A DNA stretch of 13,903 nt from Candidatus Delongbacteria bacterium (GTDB lineage Bacteria > Delongbacteria > UBA4055): NCBI GenBank assembly GCA_027858795.1, contig JAQICF010000220.1, positions 1-13,903 of the forward strand, read 5' to 3'. A model generated the notes under the pieces. It ran no database searches and was not told the DNA's origin. It worked only from the letters and a program-made list of their open reading frames with translations. Shown here in pieces: positions 7,169 to 13,903 of this stretch; the stretch's first letter is position 1; each line of letters opens with the position of its first letter. Both the position numbers and the translations under genes were made by a program.

Positions 7169-7939
7169 ATGTTCACTCCAATTAAAGATTCGCTGAGTTT
7201 TATCTATTTTCTAAAAGGTGCTGCTTTCCTTTTAAAGAATAAAAAATTATTCAAATATGCTATCTTTCAAATAACGATCGCCACAATACTTTTAGTAATT
7301 GCTTTCTTCTTTATCTTTTCAAATGGAATGGCTTGGTATGATTCTATGCTTGGAAGCTGGGTAGCTGAGAATTCTGCATGGTATTTAATAACACTATACT
7401 ACACATTCGTGTTACCATTTTTTCTTATTGTAACAATATTATCGTTGTTTCTTATAATGATACTTTCTGCAGTCATTAATGCCCCGTTCAATACATTACT
7501 ATCTGAAAAAGTTGAAGAAGCTTACACAGGAAAAAAATTCAAGAGTCCACTTTCTTTCTTCGGACAGATAAAGCATGATGTTCTTTACGAATTGAGAAAA
7601 TTACTATTCTTTATAATTCTATTGATAATACCTTTACCATTATTATTAATTCCTATAATTGGTGGGATCAGTTACACAATAATATCAGCGATAATATTAA
7701 TGTACACATTAACTTTTGACTTTTTAGACTATCCGATGGAAAGAGATATGCTGGATTTAAAACACAGAAGAATAATGATCTTCAAAAGACCTGGTATTTG
7801 GATCGGTTACGGAGGTATAATGTTTGGAATATTTTTAATACCATTATTAAATATTCTTGTCTGGCCTATCCTGATCACATCAGGAACATTATTATACATT
7901 GATAAATTAAAAATTGATAAAGATATTGTAGAGACGTAG
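7169..7939 (+). CDS. EI24/CysZ-like integral membrane protein
   Basis: The 256-residue inner-membrane protein has long hydrophobic stretches near residues 29-51, 74-103, 144-183 and 210-241. Family hallmarks are INAPFNTLLSEKVEE (103-117), DYPMERDMLDLKHRR (187-201) and GYGGIMFGIFLIPLLNILV (213-231), matching the EI24 domain (formerly DUF540) that includes CysZ. CysZ moves sulfate into the cell, but many EI24 proteins outside Proteobacteria have no proven substrate, and no cysteine-biosynthesis gene is nearby, so the transport role is only inferred. The ATG at 7169 has an excellent SD, CGAGGAAATA. The last two codons and the stop lie inside a perfect palindrome (7931-7953), so the C-terminal end may have been reshaped by insertion of that repeat. 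Confidence 0.85.
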   Translation: MFTPIKDSLSFIYFLKGAAFLLKNKKLFKYAIFQITIATILLVIAFFFIFSNGMAWYDSMLGSWVAENSAWYLITLYYTFVLPFFLIVTILSLFLIMILSAVINAPFNTLLSEKVEEAYTGKKFKSPLSFFGQIKHDVLYELRKLLFFIILLIIPLPLLLIPIIGGISYTIISAIILMYTLTFDFLDYPMERDMLDLKHRRIMIFKRPGIWIGYGGIMFGIFLIPLLNILVWPILITSGTLLYIDKLKIDKDIVET

Positions 7940-7953
7940 TACTACTACGTCTC
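7931..7953. repeat. 23-bp palindrome overlapping the end of the CysZ-like gene
   Basis: GAGACGTAGTA and TACTACGTCTC are perfect 11-base arms around a single C. With the preceding GTA (7928-7930) the left arm reads GTAGAGACG, related to the GTAAGGGACG arm of the palindrome at 9446-9473. The CDS stop TAG (7937-7939) is in the left arm. It could form a stem, but no T-run follows, so it is not a classical terminator. Confidence 0.7.
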
Positions 7954-7982
7954 ACAACTAGCCGTATTTTGATTTTTAATAT

Positions 7983-8022
7983 AAAAAAAAGGTGATTCGC
8001 TTTCTGCGCAAATCACCTTTTT
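7983..8022 (-). terminator. Bidirectional Rho-independent terminator
   Basis: GGTGATT (7991-7997) pairs with AATCACC (8011-8017); an inner CGC/GCG stem (7998-8000 with 8006-8008) closes a TTTCT loop with a two-base bulge. On the minus strand the hairpin is followed by eight T, making it a strong terminator for the small ORF at 8062-8214. On the plus strand it is followed by five T and can also end the CysZ-like transcript. Confidence 0.85.
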
Positions 8023-8026
8023 GCCT

Positions 8027-8052
8027 ATTATCTCTTGAGGAGGAGAGATTAT
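8027..8052 (-). ncRNA. Hairpin with anti-SD loop CCUCCUCA
   Basis: ATTATCTCT (8027-8035) and AGAGATTAT (8044-8052) form a stem of six pairs, one mismatch and two pairs around an 8-base loop. On the minus strand the loop reads CCUCCUCA, complementary to a full Shine-Dalgarno sequence. It lies between the stop of the 50-codon ORF and its U8 terminator, so it would be the 3' UTR of that transcript, in the place where seed loops of regulatory RNAs are found. On the plus strand the same loop is TGAGGAGG, an SD 7 bases ahead of ATG AAA TTC TTT TAA. Confidence 0.4.
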
Positions 8053-8061
8053 GAAATTCTT

Positions 8062-8214
8062 TTAAAAGAAATGTATATATGGACTTCTATTTTTTAATAC
8101 TGATCTTCTGAATTGAAATTTTACATCTATTCCCATAACTTCTTTCAACTCTTCTTGAGTAAGTTTTTTACTTGAGTTGTTCTTAATAATTTTCTTTGAT
8201 ATTAAGCTATTCAT
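8062..8214 (-). CDS. Small 50-residue peptide, possibly a secreted peptide precursor
   Basis: I do not recognise a family. The ORF starts at ATG 8214-8212, 6 bases after a good SD (AGGAG in AATAGGAGAAAAAA), and ends at TAA 8064-8062; a terminator with eight T follows. The first 28 residues are basic and contain SSKKLTQEELKEVMG, which resembles leader peptides of double-glycine or natural-product precursors (x-L-x-x-E-E-L-x-x-I/V-x-G-G), here with MG instead of GG. The remaining 22 residues (VKFQFRRSVLKNRSPYIHFF at the end) are basic and aromatic with no cysteine, and resemble a cationic peptide pheromone or bacteriocin core. No modification enzyme or peptidase-ABC exporter is within the window. 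It could also be an ordinary small regulatory protein. That it is translated is likely from the SD and terminator; the function is inference. Confidence 0.6.
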   Translation of the reverse strand: MNSLISKKIIKNNSSKKLTQEELKEVMGIDVKFQFRRSVLKNRSPYIHFF

Positions 8215-8317
8215 TTTTTTCTCCTATTATTCATATTTCAACTTACACCTGTAATATGCATTCATAACAAGCGTATTTAAATATTTATCAGACGAAATGT
8301 ATATTTTGATGAGTGAG

Positions 8318-8358
8318 TTACACATTTTATTGAGCGAAAAACATTAAAAATGGTGTAA
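8318..8358. promoter_or_regulatory. Inverted repeat with TTACAC boxes
   Basis: TTACACATTTT (8318-8328) faces AAAATGGTGTAA (8347-8358); the arms pair completely except for one extra G. A third TTACACC box is at 8243-8249, followed by TGTAA. The pair lies between the CorA gene end and the small ORF start, so it may be an operator for the small ORF or a folded 3' end of the corA transcript; no T-run follows on either strand. The rest of 8215-8399 shows no gene. Confidence 0.3.
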
Positions 8359-8399
8359 AGTGAGATATCAAACTAGTGGAAATAGAATTTTAAATGATT

Positions 8400-9335
8400 T
8401 TAAATCCATTTGCGATACACAAAAAGAAGAATCCCCATCAAAGCAGCAACAGCAGATATAACTAATGTTATCACAAAAGCATGTGGATCCTTCTGGAATG
8501 GAAGGACTACATTCATTCCATAAATACTTGCAACCAAAGTCGGAATCGCAATAATGATCGTAACAGCAGTAAGAAATTTCATTACAACATTAAGATTATT
8601 AGAAATCAACGATGAAAAAAAACTCATCATTTCCTTCATAATGACACTATAGATCTCAGCCATCTCAATAGCCTGCTTAATATCAATCATTACATCTTCA
8701 AGAATATCTTCTTTACTTTCATCCATTTTAAATAATGTGCTTCTTTGAAGTTTTTGGATCATTCTGTTATTAGATTTTAGAGAAGCTTCAAACTGGATCA
8801 ATGATTTATCAAGTTTAAATATCTTGACAAGTTCTTCATTCTTCATAGATCGTTGAATATCTTCTTCTATCTCGCCGGCCTTATGTCTAAGTTGCTTTAA
8901 ATATCGGATATATAATTGGTTTGTCCTGTTAAATATTTGTAAAATGGACTTTCCTCTGTCTGCAGGATTAAAATTCTTTATTCTTTGCTTTATAAAGTCA
9001 GACATTAGATCATTTTCTCTTGAACAAACGGTCATCATCAGTTTGTTGTTTAAAACTATTATTCCCAAAGGTATTGTTTGATAGTGCGAACCATCATCAT
9101 CAATATCCAAAACAGGTATTCTAGTCAATAGAATAAAATTATCATCATCTATTTCTAAACGAGCAACTTCATCAATATCTAATGGGTCAGTCAAAAAATC
9201 TCGTGGAATATCAAATTTATTAATAATTGATTTTATCTCATCCTCGGAAGGGTGGACAATATTTACCCATGAATTATCTTCATATGTATCTATTTTTTCT
9301 AAATTTGAATTTTTCTTTTTAAATATTTCTATCAT
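8400..9335 (-). CDS. CorA-family divalent metal ion channel
   Basis: This 311-residue protein belongs to the CorA metal-ion transporter family, pentameric inner-membrane channels that admit Mg2+ (some Co2+, Ni2+ or Zn2+). Residues 1-150 form the cytosolic alpha/beta domain, followed by a long charged helix region (about 150-250) that forms the stalk. Two transmembrane helices lie near 252-271 and 286-307, with the signature YGMN at 272-275 directly after the first. The second-loop sequence VVLPFQKDPHAF differs from the MPEL of classical CorA, as in many distant members, so the ion preference is open. The protein ends with the basic VYRKWI. The ATG at 9335 follows GGGGTAATT, a usable SD. It appears to be a single-gene unit. 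Confidence 0.93.
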   Translation of the reverse strand: MIEIFKKKNSNLEKIDTYEDNSWVNIVHPSEDEIKSIINKFDIPRDFLTDPLDIDEVARLEIDDDNFILLTRIPVLDIDDDGSHYQTIPLGIIVLNNKLMMTVCSRENDLMSDFIKQRIKNFNPADRGKSILQIFNRTNQLYIRYLKQLRHKAGEIEEDIQRSMKNEELVKIFKLDKSLIQFEASLKSNNRMIQKLQRSTLFKMDESKEDILEDVMIDIKQAIEMAEIYSVIMKEMMSFFSSLISNNLNVVMKFLTAVTIIIAIPTLVASIYGMNVVLPFQKDPHAFVITLVISAVAALMGILLFVYRKWI

Positions 9336-9445
9336 AATTACCCCAATACTAAATGCTTTATGTAAAATTAAGAGAAATAATATAATTGAGCAAGATAAAA
9401 AACAGTTACTATAACGCGCTTACCTATACTTCCAATTTCCGTTTT

Positions 9446-9473
9446 GTAAGGGACGCAGATCTGCGTCCCCTAC
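9446..9473. repeat. 28-bp near-perfect palindrome, GTAGGGGACGCA family
   Basis: The centre (9450-9469) is a perfect 20-bp palindrome with half-site GGGACGCAGA. It extends to GTA (9446-9448) and TAC (9471-9473) across one A/C mismatch. It is the only GC-rich patch in the AT-rich 230-base spacer between the divergent CorA and GlcD-like genes. Related arms occur at 7928-7953 and 7029-7040, so it looks like a dispersed REP-like element rather than a local operator. No T-run follows. Confidence 0.75.
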
Positions 9474-9565
9474 TTCCACTCGAGTAGTGTTGAATGTATT
9501 TTATTAGCTTTTAATTTACAATTAATTCTTATATATTAGAAATGAATTAAACTTGGATACTTGTT

Positions 9566-10942
9566 ATGCCTTTTTGGGATAAACTGGAAGACCTTTTACC
9601 ACCTGATATAATTTCTTCATCACCGGAAGAAAAATATGTATATCGAACAGACTCAACAAAGTATATCGGAGAACCTGATCTTGTTGTTAATGTAACCAAT
9701 CAAAAAGAAGTCTTGATCACAGTTAATTTTGCAGCAAAAAATGAAATCCCGATAATTCCCAGAGGTGCAGGTTCCGGTATGAGTGGTGGAGCAGTACCTA
9801 TAAAAGGTGGAATTATAATTAATTTTGAAAAGATGAACAAGATCTTAAAAATTGATAAAAGAAATCGAATCGCCTATGTTCAACCCGGAGTAATAGTATC
9901 AGACCTTCAGGAAAAAGTAAAAGAAATGGGATTATATTATCCACCTGATCCTTCTAGCAGCAAAGTAGCAACTATTGGTGGAACTGTGGCAGAAAATGCA
10001 GGTGGTCTTCATTGTGTTAGGTATGGTGTCACTTCCAGATATGTCAAAGGATTGAAATTCGTTGATAGTACGGGTTATTTATATTCTTACGGGATATACA
10101 ATAATAAAAGTTTACCAGGTGCATCGATCCTTGTAGGTTCAGAGGGTACATTAGGGATAGTTACAGAGGTAGCTTTGGAACTGCTTGAAGAACCTATTTT
10201 AAAAGATACTTTCATATCTTATCACAGTAGTTTTATGGATGCAGTAGAAACTGTCATAAAAATAAAGAGCACTGACATTGACCCTTCTGTTATGGAAATA
10301 ATAGACAATAATGCATTGCAAGCTGTAACACAATTTAAAGATATTAAACTATTAAGTGATACTGACACTGTTCTGATAATTCAACTTGATTCAAATTTAT
10401 TACCTAACCTGTTGGACAGATCTTCGAAATTGGAAAATTTATTTAAAAAGCTAAGAATATTGGGCTATAATAAAGCCGAATCAGAAGACGAGACAGAAGA
10501 GATTTGGGATTTAAGAAGAGCCATTTCTTCCTCTATTAAAAGAATATCGCCAAATAAGCTAAATGAGGATATTTCAATCCCGATCAGTGAATTCCCAAGA
10601 ATAATCGATATTGTAAGAAGTATTGAGGATAAATATGGTCTTCGTATCGTTATTTATGGGCATGCAGGTGACGGAAATCTGCATATCAATATTTTATACG
10701 ACAAAGATGATAAAAGCGAGGTTGATAAAACCAGGTTTGCAGCAGAAGAGATCTTTAAAAGCACAATTCAATTAGGTGGAAGTATTACAGGAGAACATGG
10801 GATCGGCCTTTCAAAAAAAACTTTTTTGAGTTTACAATATTCAAAGGATGAAATAGGTTTTATGAAAAAGTTAAAGAGAGCTTTTGATCCTGCTTTAATA
10901 ATAAATCCTGATAAAATATTTAACGTACAGAGGGAAAATTAA
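9566..10942 (+). CDS. FAD-linked oxidase, GlcD / D-lactate dehydrogenase type
   Basis: This 458-residue flavoprotein would oxidise a D-2-hydroxy acid (glycolate, D-lactate or D-2-hydroxyglutarate) to the 2-oxo acid. The N-terminal FAD-binding PCMH domain shows IPRGAGSGMSGG (64-75), PPDPSSSKVATIGGTVAENA (126-145) and VGSEGTLGIVTE (190-201). The C-terminal substrate domain has YGHAGDGNLHINI (364-376), with histidines seen in this family, GGSITGEHGIG (404-414) and the ending AFDPALIINPDKIF. No GlcE or GlcF (Fe-S) gene is next to it and no cysteine cluster is fused on, so the electron acceptor is unknown. The ATG at 9566 has only a weak GGAT upstream. The stop overlaps the next start (TAATG), implying coupled translation with rseP. 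Confidence 0.9.
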   Translation: MPFWDKLEDLLPPDIISSSPEEKYVYRTDSTKYIGEPDLVVNVTNQKEVLITVNFAAKNEIPIIPRGAGSGMSGGAVPIKGGIIINFEKMNKILKIDKRNRIAYVQPGVIVSDLQEKVKEMGLYYPPDPSSSKVATIGGTVAENAGGLHCVRYGVTSRYVKGLKFVDSTGYLYSYGIYNNKSLPGASILVGSEGTLGIVTEVALELLEEPILKDTFISYHSSFMDAVETVIKIKSTDIDPSVMEIIDNNALQAVTQFKDIKLLSDTDTVLIIQLDSNLLPNLLDRSSKLENLFKKLRILGYNKAESEDETEEIWDLRRAISSSIKRISPNKLNEDISIPISEFPRIIDIVRSIEDKYGLRIVIYGHAGDGNLHINILYDKDDKSEVDKTRFAAEEIFKSTIQLGGSITGEHGIGLSKKTFLSLQYSKDEIGFMKKLKRAFDPALIINPDKIFNVQREN

Positions 10943-12057
10943 TGTTAACATTCGTATCATTTATAGTATTACTCGGAATAATTGTTTTTATCCATGAAAG
11001 TGGACACTATCTAGCCGCAAAATTATTTGGTATCAGAGTTGAAGTTTTTTCTCTAGGTTTTGGTAGAGCAATAATTAAGAAAAAGATCGGAGATACAGAA
11101 TATAGACTAGCTTGGATACCTCTGGGCGGGTATGTTAAGATAACAGGCATGATAGATGAAAGTTTTGATGAAGATAAAGAATACACTGAGCCTAAATCTG
11201 ATGAATTTGAATCAAAGAACTTCTTTCAAAAGGCATTTGTTATTTCAGCTGGTGTAATTATGAATATGATATTAGCCATTTTCATTTATTCAATAATCAC
11301 TTTCTTCAATGGCATTGCCGAACCGAATTCAACATTTATACAAGGATTTACTGACAATTCACCGGCTCAGGAAGCTGGAATGCTTGCCGATGATAAAGTA
11401 GTTTCAATTAATACTATCGAACTTACAGACTGGAATCACTTAGCAAAAATAATTCATGCTAATCCTGATACAGAAATGGAATTTAAAATCTTAAGATCTG
11501 ACTCAATTATCACTATGAACATTACAACTATGTCGATTGATGCTTTTGAAGATAATGAGCTTAAACAAATTGGGGTGGTTGGTATTTATCCTGATTATAC
11601 GATAAGAAATGCTGGAATAATTGAATCTGTTGGTCTTGGGTTCAAGACAACTTGGTATTGGCTTGAGATCGGTGTTTATTCAATTAAAATGCTCGTAACT
11701 GGACAAGCTTCCATGAAAGATCTTGGAGGCCCTGTTTTGATAGCACAAATGACAGGTGAAAGTGCCAGAGCAGGTTTCTGGGCATTTTTGAATTTCCTGG
11801 CTTTTATCAGTATTAACATTGGCTTTTTGAACATTTTACCTATACCTATTTTAGACGGTGGACATTTACTTTTTTTAACTATAGAAGCTGTTGTTCGTAA
11901 AAAGATCCCGACAAATATTAAATTCAGAATCTTACAAGCGGGAATGATATTACTCCTATTATTTACAATGATAGTTTTGTATAATGACATAGGTAGAGTT
12001 CTAAATAGCGATGATATTCTTGAAACTCCTAAAACTGAAACAAATATTGATAAATAA
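10942..12057 (+). CDS. rseP: RseP-type site-2 zinc metalloprotease
   Basis: The 371-residue intramembrane protease cuts membrane-embedded substrates, in E. coli the anti-sigma factor RseA and leftover signal peptides. The zinc motif HESGH is at 18-22 inside the first membrane helix, and the third ligand is D305 in LPIPILDGGH (299-308). The family loop WIPLGGYVKITGM is at 58-70 and a second helix is at about 99-120. One PDZ domain lies at about 130-195, one fewer than the two of E. coli RseP, as in many shorter family members. Helices at 283-300 and 333-347 complete the fold. The SD GAGGG at 10930-10934 is inside the end of the preceding gene; the one-base overlap TAATG suggests translational coupling with the FAD oxidase. 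No anti-sigma factor is visible nearby. A short charged tail (352-371) follows the last helix. Confidence 0.93.
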   Translation: MLTFVSFIVLLGIIVFIHESGHYLAAKLFGIRVEVFSLGFGRAIIKKKIGDTEYRLAWIPLGGYVKITGMIDESFDEDKEYTEPKSDEFESKNFFQKAFVISAGVIMNMILAIFIYSIITFFNGIAEPNSTFIQGFTDNSPAQEAGMLADDKVVSINTIELTDWNHLAKIIHANPDTEMEFKILRSDSIITMNITTMSIDAFEDNELKQIGVVGIYPDYTIRNAGIIESVGLGFKTTWYWLEIGVYSIKMLVTGQASMKDLGGPVLIAQMTGESARAGFWAFLNFLAFISINIGFLNILPIPILDGGHLLFLTIEAVVRKKIPTNIKFRILQAGMILLLLFTMIVLYNDIGRVLNSDDILETPKTETNIDK

Positions 12058-12085
12058 CCATATATTATAATTAACATTTAATTTT

Positions 12086-12099
12086 AAGGATTCATTTTG
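12086..12099 (+). promoter_or_regulatory. SD and TTG start of tgt
   Basis: AAGGA (12086-12090) is six bases before TTG (12097-12099). No ATG or GTG is available upstream near the conserved N-terminus, and the protein aligns from the codon after TTG (KFNLEHTSK), so TTG is the most likely initiation codon. Confidence 0.75.
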
Positions 12100-13212
12100 A
12101 AATTCAATCTTGAACATACAAGTAAAGATTCTAAAGCTAGAGCAGGAACTTTGACAACAGATCACGGTGAGATCAAAACTCCAGTATTTATGCCTGTTGG
12201 AACCTTGGGAAATGTTAAAGCTATGACCAACCGTGACCTTGAAGAATCTGATGCTAATATTATACTTGGCAATACATACCACCTCAACCTGCGTCCGGGG
12301 ATGGAATTGATGGAAAAAGCCGGTGGTTTACATCAATTTATGAATTACCATAAAAACATACTAACTGACAGTGGTGGGTTTCAGGTTTTCAGCCTTGCAG
12401 CTCTTGCTAAAATATCAGACGAAGGTGTAAAGTTAAGATCTCATCTAGATGGCTCTAAATGGTTCTTTACTCCGGAATTTGTAATAGATGTTCAAAGACA
12501 GATCGGTTCAGATATTATGATGGTTTTAGATGAATGTGCTCCATACCCTTGTACAGAAGAATATGCTAAGAAAGCAGTGGAAAGAACTACCGCATGGGCT
12601 AAGAGATCTATGGAACATTTTAAGAAGACTAAACCTCTTTACGGTCATGATCAAACTATGTTCGCTATTGTTCAGGGATCGACCTTTAAGCATTTAAGAA
12701 AGCAGAGTTGCAAAGAATTAGTTGAGCTTGATTTTGAAGGTTATGCTATTGGAGGAGTTTCTGTTGGAGAACCACCTGAGAATATTCCTAAAATAAGTGA
12801 TTTTTGTACTGATTTTCTACCTGAGAACAAACCTCGATATTTGATGGGTGTTGGAACTCCTAAAGATATTCTTAACTGTATTTCAGCAGGTATCGATATG
12901 TTTGATTGTGTTATGCCTACAAGAAATGCAAGAAATGGCACAGTTTTTACAAGTAAGGGCAAGATCATTATTAAAGGAGCAAAGGTCAAAGAAGATTTTG
13001 AACCTATTGACAAAGAATGTGGTTGTTATACATGTAAAAATCATTCAAAAGCTTATGTACGTCATCTTTTCAATGCAGGAGAAAAATTGGGTGGTCAGTT
13101 AGCTACTATACATAATATTTATTTTTATTTATGGTTGACAAAAGAGGCAAGAAAAGCAATATTTAATAATAGATTTCAAGAATTCAAAGAAGAGATATTA
13201 CAACATTATTAA
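12097..13212 (+). CDS. tgt: tRNA-guanine transglycosylase (queuine tRNA-ribosyltransferase)
   Basis: The 371-residue enzyme exchanges the wobble guanine of GUN-anticodon tRNAs (Tyr, His, Asp, Asn) for preQ1, a step in queuosine synthesis. It is a zinc TIM barrel. The active-site acid D91 is in LTDSGGFQVFSL (89-100), the nucleophile D270 is in MFDCVMPTRNARNG (268-281), and the zinc ligands are C308, C310, C313 and H339 (ECGCYTC and ATIHN). GYAIGGVSVGE (215-225) shapes the substrate pocket. All catalytic and metal residues are present and the length is typical of bacterial Tgt. It begins with TTG after AAGGA. It follows rseP by 39 bases on the same strand and probably shares its transcript. No queA or other queuosine gene is in the window. 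Confidence 0.96.
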   Translation: MKFNLEHTSKDSKARAGTLTTDHGEIKTPVFMPVGTLGNVKAMTNRDLEESDANIILGNTYHLNLRPGMELMEKAGGLHQFMNYHKNILTDSGGFQVFSLAALAKISDEGVKLRSHLDGSKWFFTPEFVIDVQRQIGSDIMMVLDECAPYPCTEEYAKKAVERTTAWAKRSMEHFKKTKPLYGHDQTMFAIVQGSTFKHLRKQSCKELVELDFEGYAIGGVSVGEPPENIPKISDFCTDFLPENKPRYLMGVGTPKDILNCISAGIDMFDCVMPTRNARNGTVFTSKGKIIIKGAKVKEDFEPIDKECGCYTCKNHSKAYVRHLFNAGEKLGGQLATIHNIYFYLWLTKEARKAIFNNRFQEFKEEILQHY

Positions 13213-13231
13213 CAACACAGGTTGATTTTTG

Positions 13232-13810
13232 ATGGAATCATTTACTAAAAGAACTATTATCAGGCATACCGTTGTATTTATAGTGGTATTAATCATTCTG
13301 ACATTGATGATAGTATTTACTGAAGACAAATACCAGCTTTGGACTTTCTTTGCGTTGTATTCCTTACTTATTATAGTACTACATTATATGTATGTATCTG
13401 TTCAAAAGGAAAAATTAAATCAGATGTTGATCAAAGAAAAGGATATGATAAAGCAAAGAGAAGAGGCTGAATCTAAATCTGTATATCTTAGATCTCTGAG
13501 AAAAAAGAAGATTTTGGAAGAACAAGTAAAAGCTATTCATTCTTTATTGGTAATGCAAAATCACCAGATAAATTCACCTTTAAATGGAATTATGGGCTAC
13601 TCTGATATTTTAAAGAGTAAGATAAAGAAAACTGATCTTGAATCTAAAAGCAGCATAAATACTATTTTGGATAAGATCAAGAAAAGTGGTGAAAAGATCC
13701 ATGGGATCATTAACAACTTAGATGATATTGAAAATCCTATTTTTAAGGATATTTTTAATTCTACAGTGATAAAAGATCTAGCAAAAGAAGACATTAAACT
13801 TGATTCTTAA
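13232..13810 (+). CDS. Two-TM protein with histidine-kinase phosphoacceptor domain but no kinase domain
   Basis: The product has 192 residues from the ATG (an in-frame TTG at 13229, 7 bases after AGG, is an alternative start). Two membrane helices lie near 8-29 and 37-57 with only a short loop between. A charged coiled-coil stretch (about 58-100) follows. Then comes a region matching the HisKA dimerisation/phosphoacceptor domain: NHQINSPLNGIMGYSDIL (110-127) is an H-box with H111 as the expected phosphorylated histidine, and ILDKIKKSGEKIHGIINNLDD is the second helix. The protein then stops; no N, G1 or G2 box of the ATP-binding domain follows, and the next gene starts 53 bases on. It may be a phosphotransfer or scaffold protein phosphorylated by another kinase, or a truncated kinase. 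The gene follows tgt by 19 bases. Confidence 0.72.
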   Translation: MESFTKRTIIRHTVVFIVVLIILTLMIVFTEDKYQLWTFFALYSLLIIVLHYMYVSVQKEKLNQMLIKEKDMIKQREEAESKSVYLRSLRKKKILEEQVKAIHSLLVMQNHQINSPLNGIMGYSDILKSKIKKTDLESKSSINTILDKIKKSGEKIHGIINNLDDIENPIFKDIFNSTVIKDLAKEDIKLDS

Positions 13811-13863
13811 TATTTTGAACCCAATTTTAAGAAAAAACCGTAAAATATAGGAGAATAAGTAAA

Positions 13864-13903
13864 ATGAAAAAGATATTAATCTTACTTACAGTTGTTATGT
13901 TAG
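13864..13903 (+). CDS. Start of an exported protein (partial)
   Basis: Only the first 13 codons are in the window: MKKILILLTVVML, a basic start with a hydrophobic core typical of a Sec signal peptide. The SD AGGAG (13849-13853) is 10 bases upstream, in ATATAGGAGAATAAGT. The mature protein cannot be assessed. It lies 53 bases after the phosphoacceptor-domain protein on the same strand. Confidence 0.7.
   Translation, partial: MKKILILLTVVML

Noticed and set aside
8051..8065. Plus-strand mini-ORF ATG AAA TTC TTT TAA behind a perfect AGGAGG
   Set aside because: Four codons are too few to call a gene. The G-rich sequence is better explained as the loop of the hairpin belonging to the minus-strand transcript, though a leader ORF cannot be excluded.
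9500..9560. Sigma-70 promoter for the GlcD-like gene (TATATT at 9532-9537)
   Set aside because: No acceptable -35 hexamer is found at 16-18 bases; in DNA this AT-rich a lone TATATT is not informative.
13811..13863. Frameshift hiding a kinase ATPase domain after the HisKA protein
   Set aside because: The 53 bases that follow have stops, an SD and a new signal-peptide ORF; no N-box sequence is visible in any frame within the window.

Overview
The window is AT-rich (roughly one third G+C by eye), gene-dense bacterial chromosome. An RseP-type protease, a secreted DUF3943-type protein and several signal peptides suggest a Gram-negative cell. A split lysine-ketoglutarate reductase / saccharopine dehydrogenase pair and TPR proteins with lipoprotein-like N-termini would fit a lineage in or near the FCB group. 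Many genes have clear Shine-Dalgarno (SD) sequences, and one has a near-consensus sigma-70 promoter, which argues against a typical Bacteroidota member. This placement is inference; no rRNA or marker gene is present.

Layout. 1-1.7 kb (+): the end of a lysine-ketoglutarate reductase-like gene and saccharopine dehydrogenase, closed by a strong terminator; together they are a saccharopine-pathway lysine module. 1.7-3.0 kb (+): an Fe-S 23S rRNA uracil-5-methyltransferase (RlmD/TrmA family). It converges on a minus-strand block at 3.0-6.9 kb: a class I methyltransferase with an NPPW motif whose start may be an ATT codon, a decayed TPR gene tail, a membrane-anchored TPR protein with its own promoter, and a DUF3943 exported protein. 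6.9-7.17 kb is a divergent intergenic region with an inverted repeat, half of a palindromic repeat element, and a nine-unit heptanucleotide array. 7.17-7.94 kb (+): a CysZ/EI24-like membrane protein.

7.94-8.40 kb appears gene-free but is the most interesting part. It holds a palindrome, a bidirectional terminator, a hairpin whose loop reads CCTCCTCA on the minus strand (complementary to SD sequences), and an unlisted 50-codon minus-strand ORF with a good ribosome site. That ORF resembles a leader-containing secreted peptide precursor. Together these could form one short mRNA/regulatory RNA.

8.4-9.3 kb (-): a CorA-family metal channel. 9.34-9.57 kb: a spacer with a second copy of the palindrome family. 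9.57-13.9 kb (+): a compact run of a GlcD-like FAD oxidase, RseP (overlapping by one base), Tgt (TTG start), a two-TM protein carrying a histidine-kinase phosphoacceptor domain without a kinase domain, and the first codons of an exported protein.
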